From Clostridium_I sp047718555 (GTDB taxonomy: Bacteria; Bacillota; Clostridia; Clostridiales; Clostridiaceae), in NCBI RefSeq assembly GCF_047718555.1, contig NZ_JBDNRK010000001.1:62001-126000 (forward strand): 64,000 nucleotides of DNA, read 5' to 3'. Under the pieces are notes generated by a model. That model worked only from the letters and a program-made list of their open reading frames with translations. It had not been told where the DNA came from and ran no database searches. Every line of letters begins with the position of its first letter. Position 1 is the stretch's first letter. A program made the position numbers and the translations under genes. Below are positions 26,254 to 35,725 of this stretch, piece by piece.

Positions 26254-26721
26254 ATGTATAGCAAGACCTTTGGTAATGTTTCTGTTAATGAAATGGTAAA
26301 TTGCATAAAAGGTTTCATATTAAGCGACAAGAATTATAAATACAAAATCACTGTTGGAACAGATTCTCAGAATAGAAGTTTGACTAAAGTAGTGGTAGTT
26401 GTGGCAGTTCATAGGATTGGCCGAGGCGGTATTTTCTTTTATGAAATAAAGTATGTTCCTAAAATAACTAATGTTAGACAAAAGATATATTATGAAACTG
26501 CACTTAGCTTAGAGCTTGCCTCAAAACTGTCTAAAAGCTTTGAGAAAGCTAATATAAAGGAAGATATAGAAATTCATGTGGATATTGGAACTAATAAAAA
26601 TGGTAAAACATTTGAATTGATCAGCGAGATTACTGGGTGGATTACAGGAACGGGATATAAATATCAGATTAAGCCTTATTCCTACGCAGCTTCTTGCATA
26701 GCCGATAGAATCAGCAAATAA
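26254..26721 (+). CDS. YkuK family ribonuclease-H-like protein
   Basis: Small cytoplasmic protein (155 aa) of the YkuK/DUF458 family, predicted to have an RNase H-like fold. Visible marks are KITVGTDSQNR (acidic residue in the first strand), GGIFFYEIKYVPKI, and IHVDIGTNKNGKTFELISEI with a second aspartate. The biochemical role is not established. TTAGGGGGT precedes the ATG. It is 17 bp upstream of the SNF2 gene and likely co-transcribed with it. Confidence 0.82.
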   Translation: MYSKTFGNVSVNEMVNCIKGFILSDKNYKYKITVGTDSQNRSLTKVVVVVAVHRIGRGGIFFYEIKYVPKITNVRQKIYYETALSLELASKLSKSFEKANIKEDIEIHVDIGTNKNGKTFELISEITGWITGTGYKYQIKPYSYAASCIADRISK

Positions 26722-26738
26722 ATTACTAAGGTGATACA

Positions 26739-29700
26739 ATGGATAGAAATTTATTACTACAAACATTTAATGAACAGATTAGTGGAAAAAATCACTCTAA
26801 GGGGTTAAGAATCATAGATAATGATTTGATTTCCTCCATAGAGATTAATAGCGAAGAAGAATACATTCATATAAAAGGTAATGTAATTTCAGAAAATCTT
26901 TTTAGTGAATATAAAACGCATATTGAGATGGATGCTGTAAATAAAAATATTATATCAACTTATTGCAGCTGCAAAGATTATGAAAATAATGAACACAGGA
27001 ACAATTATTGCTGTAAACACTTAGTAGCTACTTTTTATAAAGCGGTGGATGAACTGATAAAGCATCCTCTTTTAAATGAACCAAAAACTGAAAAATTATT
27101 TAAAGCTAATAGCAGTGTGGATACTTTAGATATACTTTTAGGCAATGAAAAGGGCAAAAAAGAAATAAAAATAGAAATTTATATCAATAGAGATCAATGG
27201 AATCATAGCATTTCTGCAGAATTTAAAATAGGGATTACTTCTATGAGTTCAAATAATCTTTATGTGTTAAAGGATATAAGTCAATTTTTATTAGCTATTT
27301 ATAATAATATACCCATAAACTATGGGAAAAACTTTACCCTCAGTATGTCAGAAAATAAATTCAGCACAAAGGATAAAGGGTTAATTGACTTCATCCAGAT
27401 GCTTATAAGTATAAATGGAGCAATTGGACGTTCCAGTAAAATGAGAAAATCAAATATAGATGGTAAATACATACATATACCAGATTATTTAGTAAGGGAA
27501 TTCTTTCAGGCAGTAAAAAAACATAGAGTATATCTAAATGAAGGCTTTCTGTATAGATGCTTTGAAACTGAAATATTAGAAAGTCCTCCGCCTATAAGCT
27601 TTGATTTGAAGATGGTAAAGGAAGATTATGTACTTAAATTGCCAGGGGGCATGCCCGTTGTACTGGGAAGTAGAGATAATGTGTTTTTTTATGGAACATC
27701 TATATATCTGCCAAGCTTTGAATACTGCAGTAAAATAAGTTCTTATCTTACTGTGTTTAATGAGGCTAAGGCGGTGAGACTTTCTGGTTCAAAAGAAAAT
27801 GCAATACTTAGAAATTTGATTCCAAATTTGAATTTTTTGTCAGAGGAAATTAGTTTATCCCAGTCCATAAGAGATAAAATAGTAAAGGAAAAATGTGAAC
27901 CTAAATTTTATTTTGATAAAGATGGTAAGGATATTTCACTTACTTTGAAAGTTAAATATGGGGCCTTTGAATTTAATATATTTGAGGATTGTACAGAAAA
28001 AGTCATATATAGAGATTCAAAAAAAGAAGCGGAAATTATGGGACTACTTAGGAGTATGGGCTTTGAGGAAGTAAATAATAAATTCTATCTTATATGGGGA
28101 GAGGACTACATATTTAAATTTTTCAAAAGTGAAGTAGAAAGGCTCCAGAAAATAGGAGAGGTATTCTATTCTGAAAATTTTAAGGGTATTAAATCTATTA
28201 ACACTAAAAACATCAGTGGAGATATTAGAACTGGAAAATATGATTATTTTGAAATGGATTTTAAATTAAGTGATATACCAGCATCAGAAACTGCTTCAAT
28301 ACTGAGAGCTTTTAGAGATAATCTTAAATATTATAAGCTTAAGAGTGGAGAATATCTTGATTTAGAGGAATTAGAGCTTAAAAAATTTTTAAAGCTTTTA
28401 GATGTAGTTTCAAATAAAAATATAAAGGATAATCATATTGAAATACCTAAAAATAAGAGTATTTATTTAGATAAATATATGGAAGAAAATAAAATTAGAT
28501 ATATTAAGGGTAAGCCAGAACTTAAAAAGGTGAGAAATAAGCTAAAGAAAATTGAAAGTCTTGCTTTTAAAGAACCAAAGAATTTAATGGGAAGCTTAAG
28601 AGAATATCAACGTGTAGGATATAATTGGTTTAAAACCTTAGATTATCTGGGCTTTGGAGGCATACTGGGAGATGAAATGGGACTTGGAAAAACCTTTCAG
28701 GCCATTGCTTTTTTATTGTCGAATAAAGGAAGTAAATCTTTAATTGTAGTGCCTACTTCCCTGGTATACAACTGGACCAATGAATTTGAAAAATTTGCTC
28801 CCAATATGAAGGCAGCAGCAGTTAACGGTAATAAAAAGGAGAGAGAGGAGTTAATCAAAAATATAGATAAATATGATGCTGTTATAACTACATATAACCT
28901 TTTGAAAAGGGACCTGGAAAATTATAAAAAGGTGGAATTTGATTACTGCTTTTTGGATGAAGCTCAATATATAAAAAATCCTCATTCTCAAAATGCTTTA
29001 ACTGTAAAAAAGATAAATGCAAAAACAAGATTTGCTTTATCAGGAACACCTATAGAAAATTCTGTTATGGAATTATGGTCTATATTTGATTTTGTAATGC
29101 CTGGATATCTATATGATGAAAAGAGATTTAGTGTAAGGTATTATAAAAAACTTAAGGAAGAACCAGAGGTTATTGAAGATCTTAACAGACTTATAAATCC
29201 TTTTATTCTAAGGAGAAGAAAAAAAGATGTGATAAAAGAATTGCCAGATAAAATAGAAAAAACTATGATGGTTAATTTTGAGGATAAACAGAAAAAGGTA
29301 TATGGAACCTATGCAAAGCATGCAGTGGAGCTTATTAAAAAGAAGGTAGAGGAAGATGAATTCAAAAACAGTAAAATAGAGATTCTTGCATATATTACAA
29401 AACTGAGACAGTTATGTCTTGATCCCTCTATAGCAATGGAAGATTATATAGGAGGCAGTGCTAAAATAGAAGCACTAATAGAGCTTTTAACTCAAAGCTT
29501 AGAAGAAGGACATAGAATACTGGTGTTTTCCCAGTTTACTTCTGTGCTTAAGAATATAGGTAAAAGAATAAATATGGAGGGAATAGATTATAGCTACTTA
29601 GATGGCTCCATATCCTCACAAAACAGAATGAAGATTGTAGAGGAATTTAATAAAGGTAAAAATTCTGTTTTTCTTATAAGTTTAAAAGCAGGAGGCACAG

Positions 29701-29975
29701 GGCTAAATCTTACTTCCGCAGATGTGGTAATCCATTTTGATCCATGGTGGAATCCAGCAGTGGAAGAGCAGGCTACAGATAGAGCCCATAGAATTGGACA
29801 GAAAAATGTGGTGGAAGTAATAAAGCTTGTGGCTAAAGGAACTATAGAGGAAAAGATTATAACATTACAGCAGGAAAAAAAGAAACTTATAGACAGTTTG
29901 CTTGGAGATGAACTTTCTAGTAGTGATGGAATTGCAGCTTTATCTGAAGAAGAGCTGGTAAATTTATTTATGTAA
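26739..29975 (+). CDS. SWIM zinc-finger SNF2/RapA-like DEAD-family ATPase
   Basis: 1078-aa Swi2/Snf2 family DNA translocase. The N-terminus holds a SWIM zinc finger (CSCKDYENNEHRNNYCCKH, about residues 77-95). A long middle region typical of bacterial SNF2-associated domains follows. Then come Walker A GDEMGLGKTFQA near residue 648, the DEAQ box, SGTPIENS, and the helicase C motifs (VFSQFTSVLK, LKAGGTGLNLTSADVVIHFDPWWNPAVE, TDRAHRIGQ). It likely remodels protein-DNA or RNA polymerase complexes; the exact role in clostridia is unknown. AGGTGA precedes the ATG. Confidence 0.92.
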   Translation: MDRNLLLQTFNEQISGKNHSKGLRIIDNDLISSIEINSEEEYIHIKGNVISENLFSEYKTHIEMDAVNKNIISTYCSCKDYENNEHRNNYCCKHLVATFYKAVDELIKHPLLNEPKTEKLFKANSSVDTLDILLGNEKGKKEIKIEIYINRDQWNHSISAEFKIGITSMSSNNLYVLKDISQFLLAIYNNIPINYGKNFTLSMSENKFSTKDKGLIDFIQMLISINGAIGRSSKMRKSNIDGKYIHIPDYLVREFFQAVKKHRVYLNEGFLYRCFETEILESPPPISFDLKMVKEDYVLKLPGGMPVVLGSRDNVFFYGTSIYLPSFEYCSKISSYLTVFNEAKAVRLSGSKENAILRNLIPNLNFLSEEISLSQSIRDKIVKEKCEPKFYFDKDGKDISLTLKVKYGAFEFNIFEDCTEKVIYRDSKKEAEIMGLLRSMGFEEVNNKFYLIWGEDYIFKFFKSEVERLQKIGEVFYSENFKGIKSINTKNISGDIRTGKYDYFEMDFKLSDIPASETASILRAFRDNLKYYKLKSGEYLDLEELELKKFLKLLDVVSNKNIKDNHIEIPKNKSIYLDKYMEENKIRYIKGKPELKKVRNKLKKIESLAFKEPKNLMGSLREYQRVGYNWFKTLDYLGFGGILGDEMGLGKTFQAIAFLLSNKGSKSLIVVPTSLVYNWTNEFEKFAPNMKAAAVNGNKKEREELIKNIDKYDAVITTYNLLKRDLENYKKVEFDYCFLDEAQYIKNPHSQNALTVKKINAKTRFALSGTPIENSVMELWSIFDFVMPGYLYDEKRFSVRYYKKLKEEPEVIEDLNRLINPFILRRRKKDVIKELPDKIEKTMMVNFEDKQKKVYGTYAKHAVELIKKKVEEDEFKNSKIEILAYITKLRQLCLDPSIAMEDYIGGSAKIEALIELLTQSLEEGHRILVFSQFTSVLKNIGKRINMEGIDYSYLDGSISSQNRMKIVEEFNKGKNSVFLISLKAGGTGLNLTSADVVIHFDPWWNPAVEEQATDRAHRIGQKNVVEVIKLVAKGTIEEKIITLQQEKKKLIDSLLGDELSSSDGIAALSEEELVNLFM

Positions 29976-29993
29976 AAAAGTTTATATTTTTAC

Positions 29994-30022
29994 TTGACAT
30001 GTAAAATATATGATGTTATAAT
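29994..30022 (+). promoter_or_regulatory. Consensus sigma-A promoter of the cold-shock gene
   Basis: TTGACA (29994-29999) and TATAAT (30017-30022) are separated by exactly 17 bp. Transcription would begin near 30030, giving a 5' leader of about 140 nt before the cold-shock gene. Long leaders are typical of cspA-type genes, where they act as temperature-responsive RNA; that function here is inference. Confidence 0.9.
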
Positions 30023-30167
30023 GAAGTAAAGCTTAAATGAATCGTAATTAATGTAACACAAATAGTTTCAATTAGTATTATAGAATTATAGTATGTTGAT
30101 ATCGAAATTTTGTTGGTGTATTATTACAAAGAGTTTAAGAAAATAAAATTTCGGAGGTACACATCGA

Positions 30168-30365
30168 ATGAATGGTACAGTAAAATGGTTTAATGCACAA
30201 AAAGGATTTGGTTTTATTACAGGAGAAGACGGAAAAGATGTTTTTGCACACTTTTCACAAATAAAAGCAGAAGGTTATAAGTCACTTGAAGAAGGTCAAA
30301 AAGTTGCTTATGATGTAGTTGAAGGACCAAAAGGACCTCAAGCTGAAAATATCACTGTTCTTTAA
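30168..30365 (+). CDS. Cold-shock protein, CspA family
   Basis: 65-aa single cold-shock domain protein, an RNA/ssDNA chaperone. NGTVKWFNAQKGFGFI carries the RNP1 motif (KGFGFI), and DVFAHFSQI carries RNP2. Length is standard. GGAGG lies 10 nt before the ATG. It has its own strong promoter, long leader and terminator, so it is monocistronic. Confidence 0.97.
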   Translation: MNGTVKWFNAQKGFGFITGEDGKDVFAHFSQIKAEGYKSLEEGQKVAYDVVEGPKGPQAENITVL

Positions 30366-30379
30366 TTAGTAGATATTTT

Positions 30380-30413
30380 ACCCCTTAAAGATTATTTCTT
30401 TAAGGGGTTTTTT
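30380..30413 (+). terminator. Terminator of the cold-shock gene
   Basis: ACCCCTTAAAG / CTTTAAGGGGT stem with a 7-nt loop and a TTTTT tail. Confidence 0.9.
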
Positions 30414-30622
30414 AGCGTTCAAAAATTAGATGATTTATTCTAGTAATCAATTATTGTAATACGGATACAAGTACATTTTGTTATAAAAATTTTCATGAAT
30501 TACTTTTAAATTGAAGCCATAATTTAAGTACTTAGTGTTCAGTTCTCACATAAAATATAAATATATAAAATAATATTTTTCAGGATGTCTAGGTTATAGT
30601 GAGAATTAGGACGGTGAAAAAG

Positions 30623-31324
30623 ATGAAAATTGGAATTGTTGGTGGAATTGGACCGGAATCCACAGTTGATTATTATAAAAGTTTAATATATAAATATAAA
30701 AAGTTAAAATCAGATGGAAGTTATCCTAAAATAATTATAGACAGTATAGATATGCAGGAAGTTTTGAATTTTATAGCTGCAAGGCAATGGTATAAGCTTG
30801 TAGATATGTTGGTAGAGTCACTTAACAATTTATATATAGCAGGGGCTAATATTGGAGTAATATCTTCAAATACACCTCATATAGTTTTTCAGAAGGTAAA
30901 GAAATTTGCACCAATGCCTGTATTGAGTATTGTGGAAGAAACCCGTGAAAGAGCTAAAGCATTAAAACTTAAGAATTTAGGACTTTTAGGAACAATTACT
31001 ACTATGGAAGAACCTTTTTACAAGGATAGTTTCCTGAAAAGTGCAATAGATATTACAGTGCCAAGAAAGGCTGAAAGGGAATATATTCAGCAAAGAATAT
31101 TCACTGAGTTGGAAAATGGAATCATCAATAAAAGGACCAGAGAAGGCTTTCTAAATATAATCACCAGAATGATAAAAGAGGAGTTCATTGATGGAGTGAT
31201 TTTAGGCTGTACTGAAATACCAATAATATTAAAAGATGGGGATTTAAATATTCCATTTTTAAATACAGTAGATATACATGTAGACGGAATTATAAAGGAA
31301 ATGAAGAATAATGGTGAATTTTAG
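30623..31324 (+). CDS. Aspartate/glutamate racemase family protein
   Basis: 233-aa protein of the Asp/Glu racemase fold. It has the N-terminal KIGIVGGIGPESTVDYY motif and the C-terminal cysteine C196 in LGCTEIPIIL. The first catalytic cysteine position is serine (ISSNTPH, S82). Two-cysteine enzymes race both enantiomers; homologues with a non-cysteine first residue, such as E. coli YgeA, are reported to act on the L-forms. A GTG at 30614 and an in-frame start at 30599 also exist; ATG 30623 is chosen because it begins the conserved fold. It is monocistronic in appearance. Confidence 0.82.
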   Translation: MKIGIVGGIGPESTVDYYKSLIYKYKKLKSDGSYPKIIIDSIDMQEVLNFIAARQWYKLVDMLVESLNNLYIAGANIGVISSNTPHIVFQKVKKFAPMPVLSIVEETRERAKALKLKNLGLLGTITTMEEPFYKDSFLKSAIDITVPRKAEREYIQQRIFTELENGIINKRTREGFLNIITRMIKEEFIDGVILGCTEIPIILKDGDLNIPFLNTVDIHVDGIIKEMKNNGEF

Positions 31325-31609
31325 GTAAGAAAATATATAAACTATTATGAATTTAAATTCCTTATCGGCATAGAAGAAGCAGCTAAATATTCTCAGAAAA
31401 ATTTATAAATCTATATATAATTTCTTGCCTTTAGATTATAATTTTATGTAATGAGTATTTCACAAAAAATACATTATACACTATGAAAATTTCACATTTT
31501 AGATACCATAAATAGTATAGTGGAAATTAGTTTACAGCTTTTGATTTAATCATACAATAAAATAATTAATATATATTTTTGCCATGGATTATATGGGAGG
31601 TGTGAGAAT

Positions 31610-33499
31610 ATGGAATTAAATGCGCAGGAAGAATATAGAGAGGCAGTAAAGAGAGGCAAAAAAGAATTACAAAGCCCAATGCCATGCCTTGATGAAATAT
31701 TAAAAAGTGAAGAAATCGTTGCCAATGTGAATTTAGGCATTCTTGAAATTCCTTTAAAAAAAATAGTTGGAACCTACTCCCGTTCTAGAAGTACTGCTTT
31801 CTCAAAAGGCTTCATGCCAATAATTGAAAATGAATCGGAATTTAGGAATAAGTGGATAGCTTTATATGAAAGTCACTTGGAGGAAGGCATAAATCAGCCA
31901 ATAAAGGTATACGAATACCTTAATTATTTCTATGTAATTGAGGGAAATAAAAGGGTAAGCGTACTAAAATTTTTAAAGGCATTTTCTATCAGGGCAGAGG
32001 TAATAAGGCTTGTACCAAAGAAAAATAAAGATGATTTAACCAATACTATATATTATGAATTCCTGGATTTTTATAATAAAACAAGGATCAATTCCATATG
32101 GTTTACGAAAAAACATAGTTTTAATAAGCTTTCAAATATGCTGGATGCATATAATCCAAAGCTTTACCTGGAAGAGGATAAATACGAACATTTTAAAAAA
32201 TTTAAATATGACACCTTTAGGGATATATATCTTAAGATGGGCGGGGATAAGCTTCCCATAACTACAGGGGATGCTTTCTTGGAGTATATTTCCCTATATG
32301 GCATAAATGATTCTCTAAGTGATGGAAAAGTTTCTAATAGGCTAAAGCAGCTTATGAAGGAATTGACTCATTTTAAAGATAAGAGTATAGAAATTCAGAC
32401 AAATTCTCAAAAGGATTCAGCTAAAAGACTATCGGGCATATCCAGCTTTATAAGTTTACCTAAAAAATTAAAGGTGGCTTTTGTCTATGCCAGAAGCATT
32501 AAAACCTCAGGCTGGACTTACGGGCATGAGCTTGGCAGGAAATATGTAGAAAATATACTTTCTGATCAGATTACCACAAAGTATATTCAAGAAGTACCTG
32601 AGAATGCCTTTGATTATGAATATATAAAATCCCTTGCGGAAGAGGGGAATAATGTTATTTTTACTACTAGTCCTATATTTAGGAATGCCACTTTGAAATG
32701 TGCTATGGAATATCCGGATATTAAGTTTTTTAACTGCTCGGATGATACACCTTATAAGCATATGAGTTGTTATTTTGGGAGAGTTTATGAAGCAAGATTT
32801 TTAACTGGCATGATAGCAGGGGCTATGACAAAGACAAATATAATAGGATATTCTGCAACAAGTCCTACTTCAGAGGTGATTTCTGCAATTAATTCCTTTG
32901 CACTAGGAGCTAAGCTGGTAAACCCCTATGCTGAAGTAAAGGTTGCATGGACTAGAGAATGGAATAGTCATGATAAGTTTACCAACGTTGAAACAACGCT
33001 TCTCAATAAGAACTGCGATGTTATTTCTAATAGAAATCTTAAGGTGGCAAGAGCTGAAACTGAAAGATTTGGGGTATACTCCATGCTCTGCAGTTTTGAC
33101 AAGGGAAGTAAAGAACCGGATAAATATCTTGCGGCACCTATTTGGAATTGGGGAGTATACTATGAAAAAATTTTAAATAATATATTGAATGACAGCTTTA
33201 AGACCATTGTGGATATGTTTAATGCCAATTCTAAACTAATTAATTTTTGGTATGGTATGTCAGAAGGGGTTGTGGATATATATTATTCTAAGAAATATGT
33301 TCCAATATCAGTGCAAAAGCTTATTGAAGCCATGAAAAAAATGATTGTATCAAATGAATTTAATCCATTTACAGGACCAATTTGTGATAACAGTGGGAAA
33401 CTGAGAATTGATGAAGATCAGCAGGCTACTCCTTATGAAATTCTCAATATGAATTGGTTTGTGGATAATGTTGAAGCAGAGGAATATGTGGATAAATAA
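31610..33499 (+). CDS. ParB-like domain / BMP-type ligand-binding fusion protein
   Basis: 629-aa protein without signal peptide or lipobox. The N-terminal third (residues about 60-130) contains YEYLNYFYVIEGNKRVSVLKF, a ParB/Srx-like nuclease-fold motif. From about residue 285 (KKLKVAFVYARSIKTSGWTYGHELGRKYV) to the end it matches the BMP/PnrA family of nucleoside-binding proteins (FFNCSDD, YFGRVYEARFLTGMIAG, YSATSPTSEVISAINSFALGA, PIWNWGVYY). BMP proteins are normally exported lipoproteins serving ABC importers; here the domain is cytoplasmic, so it is more likely a ligand sensor. GGGAGGTGAG precedes the ATG. The annotation as a transporter subunit would be misleading. Confidence 0.82.
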   Translation: MELNAQEEYREAVKRGKKELQSPMPCLDEILKSEEIVANVNLGILEIPLKKIVGTYSRSRSTAFSKGFMPIIENESEFRNKWIALYESHLEEGINQPIKVYEYLNYFYVIEGNKRVSVLKFLKAFSIRAEVIRLVPKKNKDDLTNTIYYEFLDFYNKTRINSIWFTKKHSFNKLSNMLDAYNPKLYLEEDKYEHFKKFKYDTFRDIYLKMGGDKLPITTGDAFLEYISLYGINDSLSDGKVSNRLKQLMKELTHFKDKSIEIQTNSQKDSAKRLSGISSFISLPKKLKVAFVYARSIKTSGWTYGHELGRKYVENILSDQITTKYIQEVPENAFDYEYIKSLAEEGNNVIFTTSPIFRNATLKCAMEYPDIKFFNCSDDTPYKHMSCYFGRVYEARFLTGMIAGAMTKTNIIGYSATSPTSEVISAINSFALGAKLVNPYAEVKVAWTREWNSHDKFTNVETTLLNKNCDVISNRNLKVARAETERFGVYSMLCSFDKGSKEPDKYLAAPIWNWGVYYEKILNNILNDSFKTIVDMFNANSKLINFWYGMSEGVVDIYYSKKYVPISVQKLIEAMKKMIVSNEFNPFTGPICDNSGKLRIDEDQQATPYEILNMNWFVDNVEAEEYVDK

Positions 33500-33579
33500 A
33501 TTGTGTTAATGTTGATAATAATGGATGATTATCTCGATTGTTTTTCTTTTTAATGAGAGATTTAAGAATTCAAATATTC

Positions 33580-33632
33580 AGGCGTCTTGAAAGAAATAAT
33601 CAGTGAATTTGATATTTCTTTCAAGATGCCTT
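33580..33632. terminator. Bidirectional terminator between convergent genes
   Basis: AGGCGTCTTGAAAGAAATA pairs with TATTTCTTTCAAGATGCCT across about 14 nt. It is followed by TTATTT on the plus strand and preceded by AT-rich sequence for the minus strand. It separates the BMP-fusion gene from the convergent phosphoesterase. Confidence 0.8.
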
Positions 33633-34221
33633 ATTTATATTCTAAAATGTAATAATCATAAGCATTAATAATTGTGGTATTATTGTATATTGTTGTTCTA
33701 GGCTTTTTACCATAATTCATATGCACATGACCATGGAAGAAGTATTTTGGAGAATACTTGTCTAAAAGATTATTAAAATTAACATAGCCTTCATGACATA
33801 AATCGTTATCATCGTTGATACCGCTTGCAGGAGCATGGGATACAAGGATATCAAAGCCTTTTTTTAGAAAGAGTTTAAGCTTAAGCTTTTGTATCCGTTT
33901 ACTCATCTGGCTTTCTGTGTATAGAAATGGACCGCTCTTATACTTCATGCTGCCGCCAAGGCCTAAAATTCTTATACCTTTATATACAATAAGCTTGTCA
34001 TCTATACAGGTGCAGCCTTCCGGTGGCTTTTCAATATAATAATGGTCATGATTACCGTGAACATAAAGCACAGGTACATGAATCATAGTAGCCAAATAGC
34101 TTAGATAATCTGCTTTTAAATCACCACAGGATATAATAAGCTCTATATCTTTAAAGGTATCTTTACAGAAAAAATCCCAAATATATTTAGACTCAATATC
34201 TGAAACCAAAAGTATCTTCAT
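33631..34221 (-). CDS. Calcineurin-like metallophosphoesterase
   Basis: 196-aa cytoplasmic phosphoesterase. Metal-ligand motifs are in order: LVSDIESKYIW (variant of the DxH block, with D but E replacing the usual H-region), SCGDLKADY, YVHGNHDHYY, LVSHAPASG and FHGHVHMNYG. The set is consistent with the family, with a substitution in the first block (DIES instead of DIHG/DTHG). Family members cleave phosphomonoesters or phosphodiesters; the substrate is unknown. It is transcribed convergently to the BMP fusion. Confidence 0.85.
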   Translation of the reverse strand: MKILLVSDIESKYIWDFFCKDTFKDIELIISCGDLKADYLSYLATMIHVPVLYVHGNHDHYYIEKPPEGCTCIDDKLIVYKGIRILGLGGSMKYKSGPFLYTESQMSKRIQKLKLKLFLKKGFDILVSHAPASGINDDNDLCHEGYVNFNNLLDKYSPKYFFHGHVHMNYGKKPRTTIYNNTTIINAYDYYILEYK

Positions 34222-34464
34222 AAAAAAACCTACTTTCCAGCAATTGATATGAATTAGAAAATTTACACAGCAAAAGTATATGTACTTAATTATATCATAG
34301 TTTTCACATTATATTTTGAAAAAATATATAGATTGTAATGAAGTTTTTTTCTGTGATAAAATAAAAATATAATAAAAAAAGCTGAGGTGAAAAATCCTGA
34401 TTTTTATAAAGAAAAAGATTATTAGTATTAGTAATCGTATCTGATTTTAGAAATTGGGGAAATT

Positions 34465-34767
34465 ATGAGTAAAATAGATGATAAAAATGAAGGTACAGTT
34501 TATAATTTCGATAAAAATGAAATGATATTGAGGGATTTCTTAGCCGCCGACAGGACAGCATTAGCAAATGAAAGAACTTTACTGGCATATATAAGAACGG
34601 GCATCAGTCTAATAATTATAGCTATTTCACTGATAAAGTTATTTGATGATGCTTTTACATATATTCTTGGGATAATTTGTGGTGTGTTAAGTATTATACC
34701 TATAGTTTTAGGAATATATAAATATAGAAAAATGAATAAAAAGTTGAATAATGTATTATATAAATAG
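34465..34767 (+). CDS. DUF202 (YidH-like) small membrane protein
   Basis: 100-aa protein with DRTALANERTLLAYIRTGISL, the DUF202 signature, followed by two membrane helices and a basic tail (YKYRKMNKKL). GGGGAAAT precedes the ATG. The function of this family is unestablished in clostridia. It stands alone, with a terminator directly behind. Confidence 0.88.
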   Translation: MSKIDDKNEGTVYNFDKNEMILRDFLAADRTALANERTLLAYIRTGISLIIIAISLIKLFDDAFTYILGIICGVLSIIPIVLGIYKYRKMNKKLNNVLYK

Positions 34768-34774
34768 TTATACT

Positions 34775-34825
34775 AACACCTCAGAAATTGCTCCATAAAT
34801 TGGAATAATTTCTGAGGTGTTATAC
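34775..34825 (+). terminator. Hairpin terminator after the DUF202 gene
   Basis: AACACCTCAGAAATT and AATTTCTGAGGTGTT form a 15-bp perfect stem. The T run is poor (TATAC), so termination efficiency is uncertain. Confidence 0.65.
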
Positions 34826-34917
34826 AATTAACTTAAATTTAAGATGAGTGTAATGTAGAATTAACATAGTCACATTATAATTAAAATATAAAGTCTCAGT
34901 CCAAAGGTGGAGTAAAT

Positions 34918-35493
34918 TTGAATATAAAAGAGAAATTAAGAGTTAATCCCTTAATTGCTGCAGCTCATCATGAAACTTTACAACTTGCTGTAGATTCTAA
35001 AGTTTCAGCTATAATATTAATGAATGGGAAATTAAATGAGTTAATGGGACAGGATTTTAAGATGTATAATAAGAAAAAACCTATATTATTGCATACAGAT
35101 TTAATAAAGGGGCTATCTAATGACAAAGAAGCCATAAATTTTATTAAAGAATACATAAATCCTGCTGGAATTGTTTCAACTAAAAGTACTATGCTAAGAG
35201 CTGCTAAAAAGAAAGGCTTGACTACAATTCAGAGAATATTTCTTATTGATTCCAGCTCATTAAAGAATTCTATAGAAAGTATAAGAGAAAATGATCCTGA
35301 TGTAGTGGAAGTAATGCCAGCTTTTGTATATCCTATTGTTAAAATTATAAAAAATGAAATAGATAAACCTATAGTTTTAGGTGGTCTGATAAGTAATAAA
35401 AAGCAAATGTTAGATATGTTAAAATCTGATGCAGATGGCATATCATGCAGTAAAAGTGACTTGTGGGATATTGATATAAAAAGTGAAATTTAA
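34918..35493 (+). CDS. glpP: Glycerol uptake operon antiterminator
   Basis: 191-aa GlpP-family protein with a TIM-barrel-like fold. It binds glycerol-3-phosphate and RNA leaders to prevent early termination. Family marks are PLIAAAHHE near the N-terminus, KKPILLHTDLIKGLSND, AGIVSTKSTMLRAAKKKGL, TIQRIFLIDSSSL, VEVMPAFVYPIV and VLGGLISNKKQM. The start is TTG at 34918 behind GGTGGAG. It lies immediately upstream of a Ugp-like ABC importer, separated by a 230-bp leader, which suggests that the importer operon is its target. Confidence 0.9.
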   Translation: MNIKEKLRVNPLIAAAHHETLQLAVDSKVSAIILMNGKLNELMGQDFKMYNKKKPILLHTDLIKGLSNDKEAINFIKEYINPAGIVSTKSTMLRAAKKKGLTTIQRIFLIDSSSLKNSIESIRENDPDVVEVMPAFVYPIVKIIKNEIDKPIVLGGLISNKKQMLDMLKSDADGISCSKSDLWDIDIKSEI

Positions 35494-35518
35494 CATAGGA
35501 TTAATTTAATAAGTTTGA

Positions 35519-35660
35519 ATGATTAGTGGTGGAGATTTGAGAAAACCGTTAATCATCCTCTAAAACAAAACATGATTGTAAAGTGTATTAATTACAAACA
35601 GAGTTAAAAGAAAGAGGGTGATCTGTAGTTTTTTGAATCTCCAATTTTTGTTGTTTTATT
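35519..35660 (+). promoter_or_regulatory. Candidate GlpP-responsive antitermination leader
   Basis: Two alternative structures are visible. ATGATTA (35519-35525) can pair with TAATCAT (35550-35556), enclosing GGAGATT (35531-35537). Alternatively, GGAGATT can pair with AATCTCC (35636-35642), which is followed by AATTTTTGTTGTTTT, a terminator-like tail. Mutually exclusive pairing before a transport operon and directly after glpP is what antitermination requires; this is inference from sequence only. Confidence 0.4.
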
Positions 35661-35725
35661 ATTAGCAGCAAGGAGTTTTTATAATATATTAAAAAAATAA
35701 TGAGATTTAATAGGGGGAATGCAAA

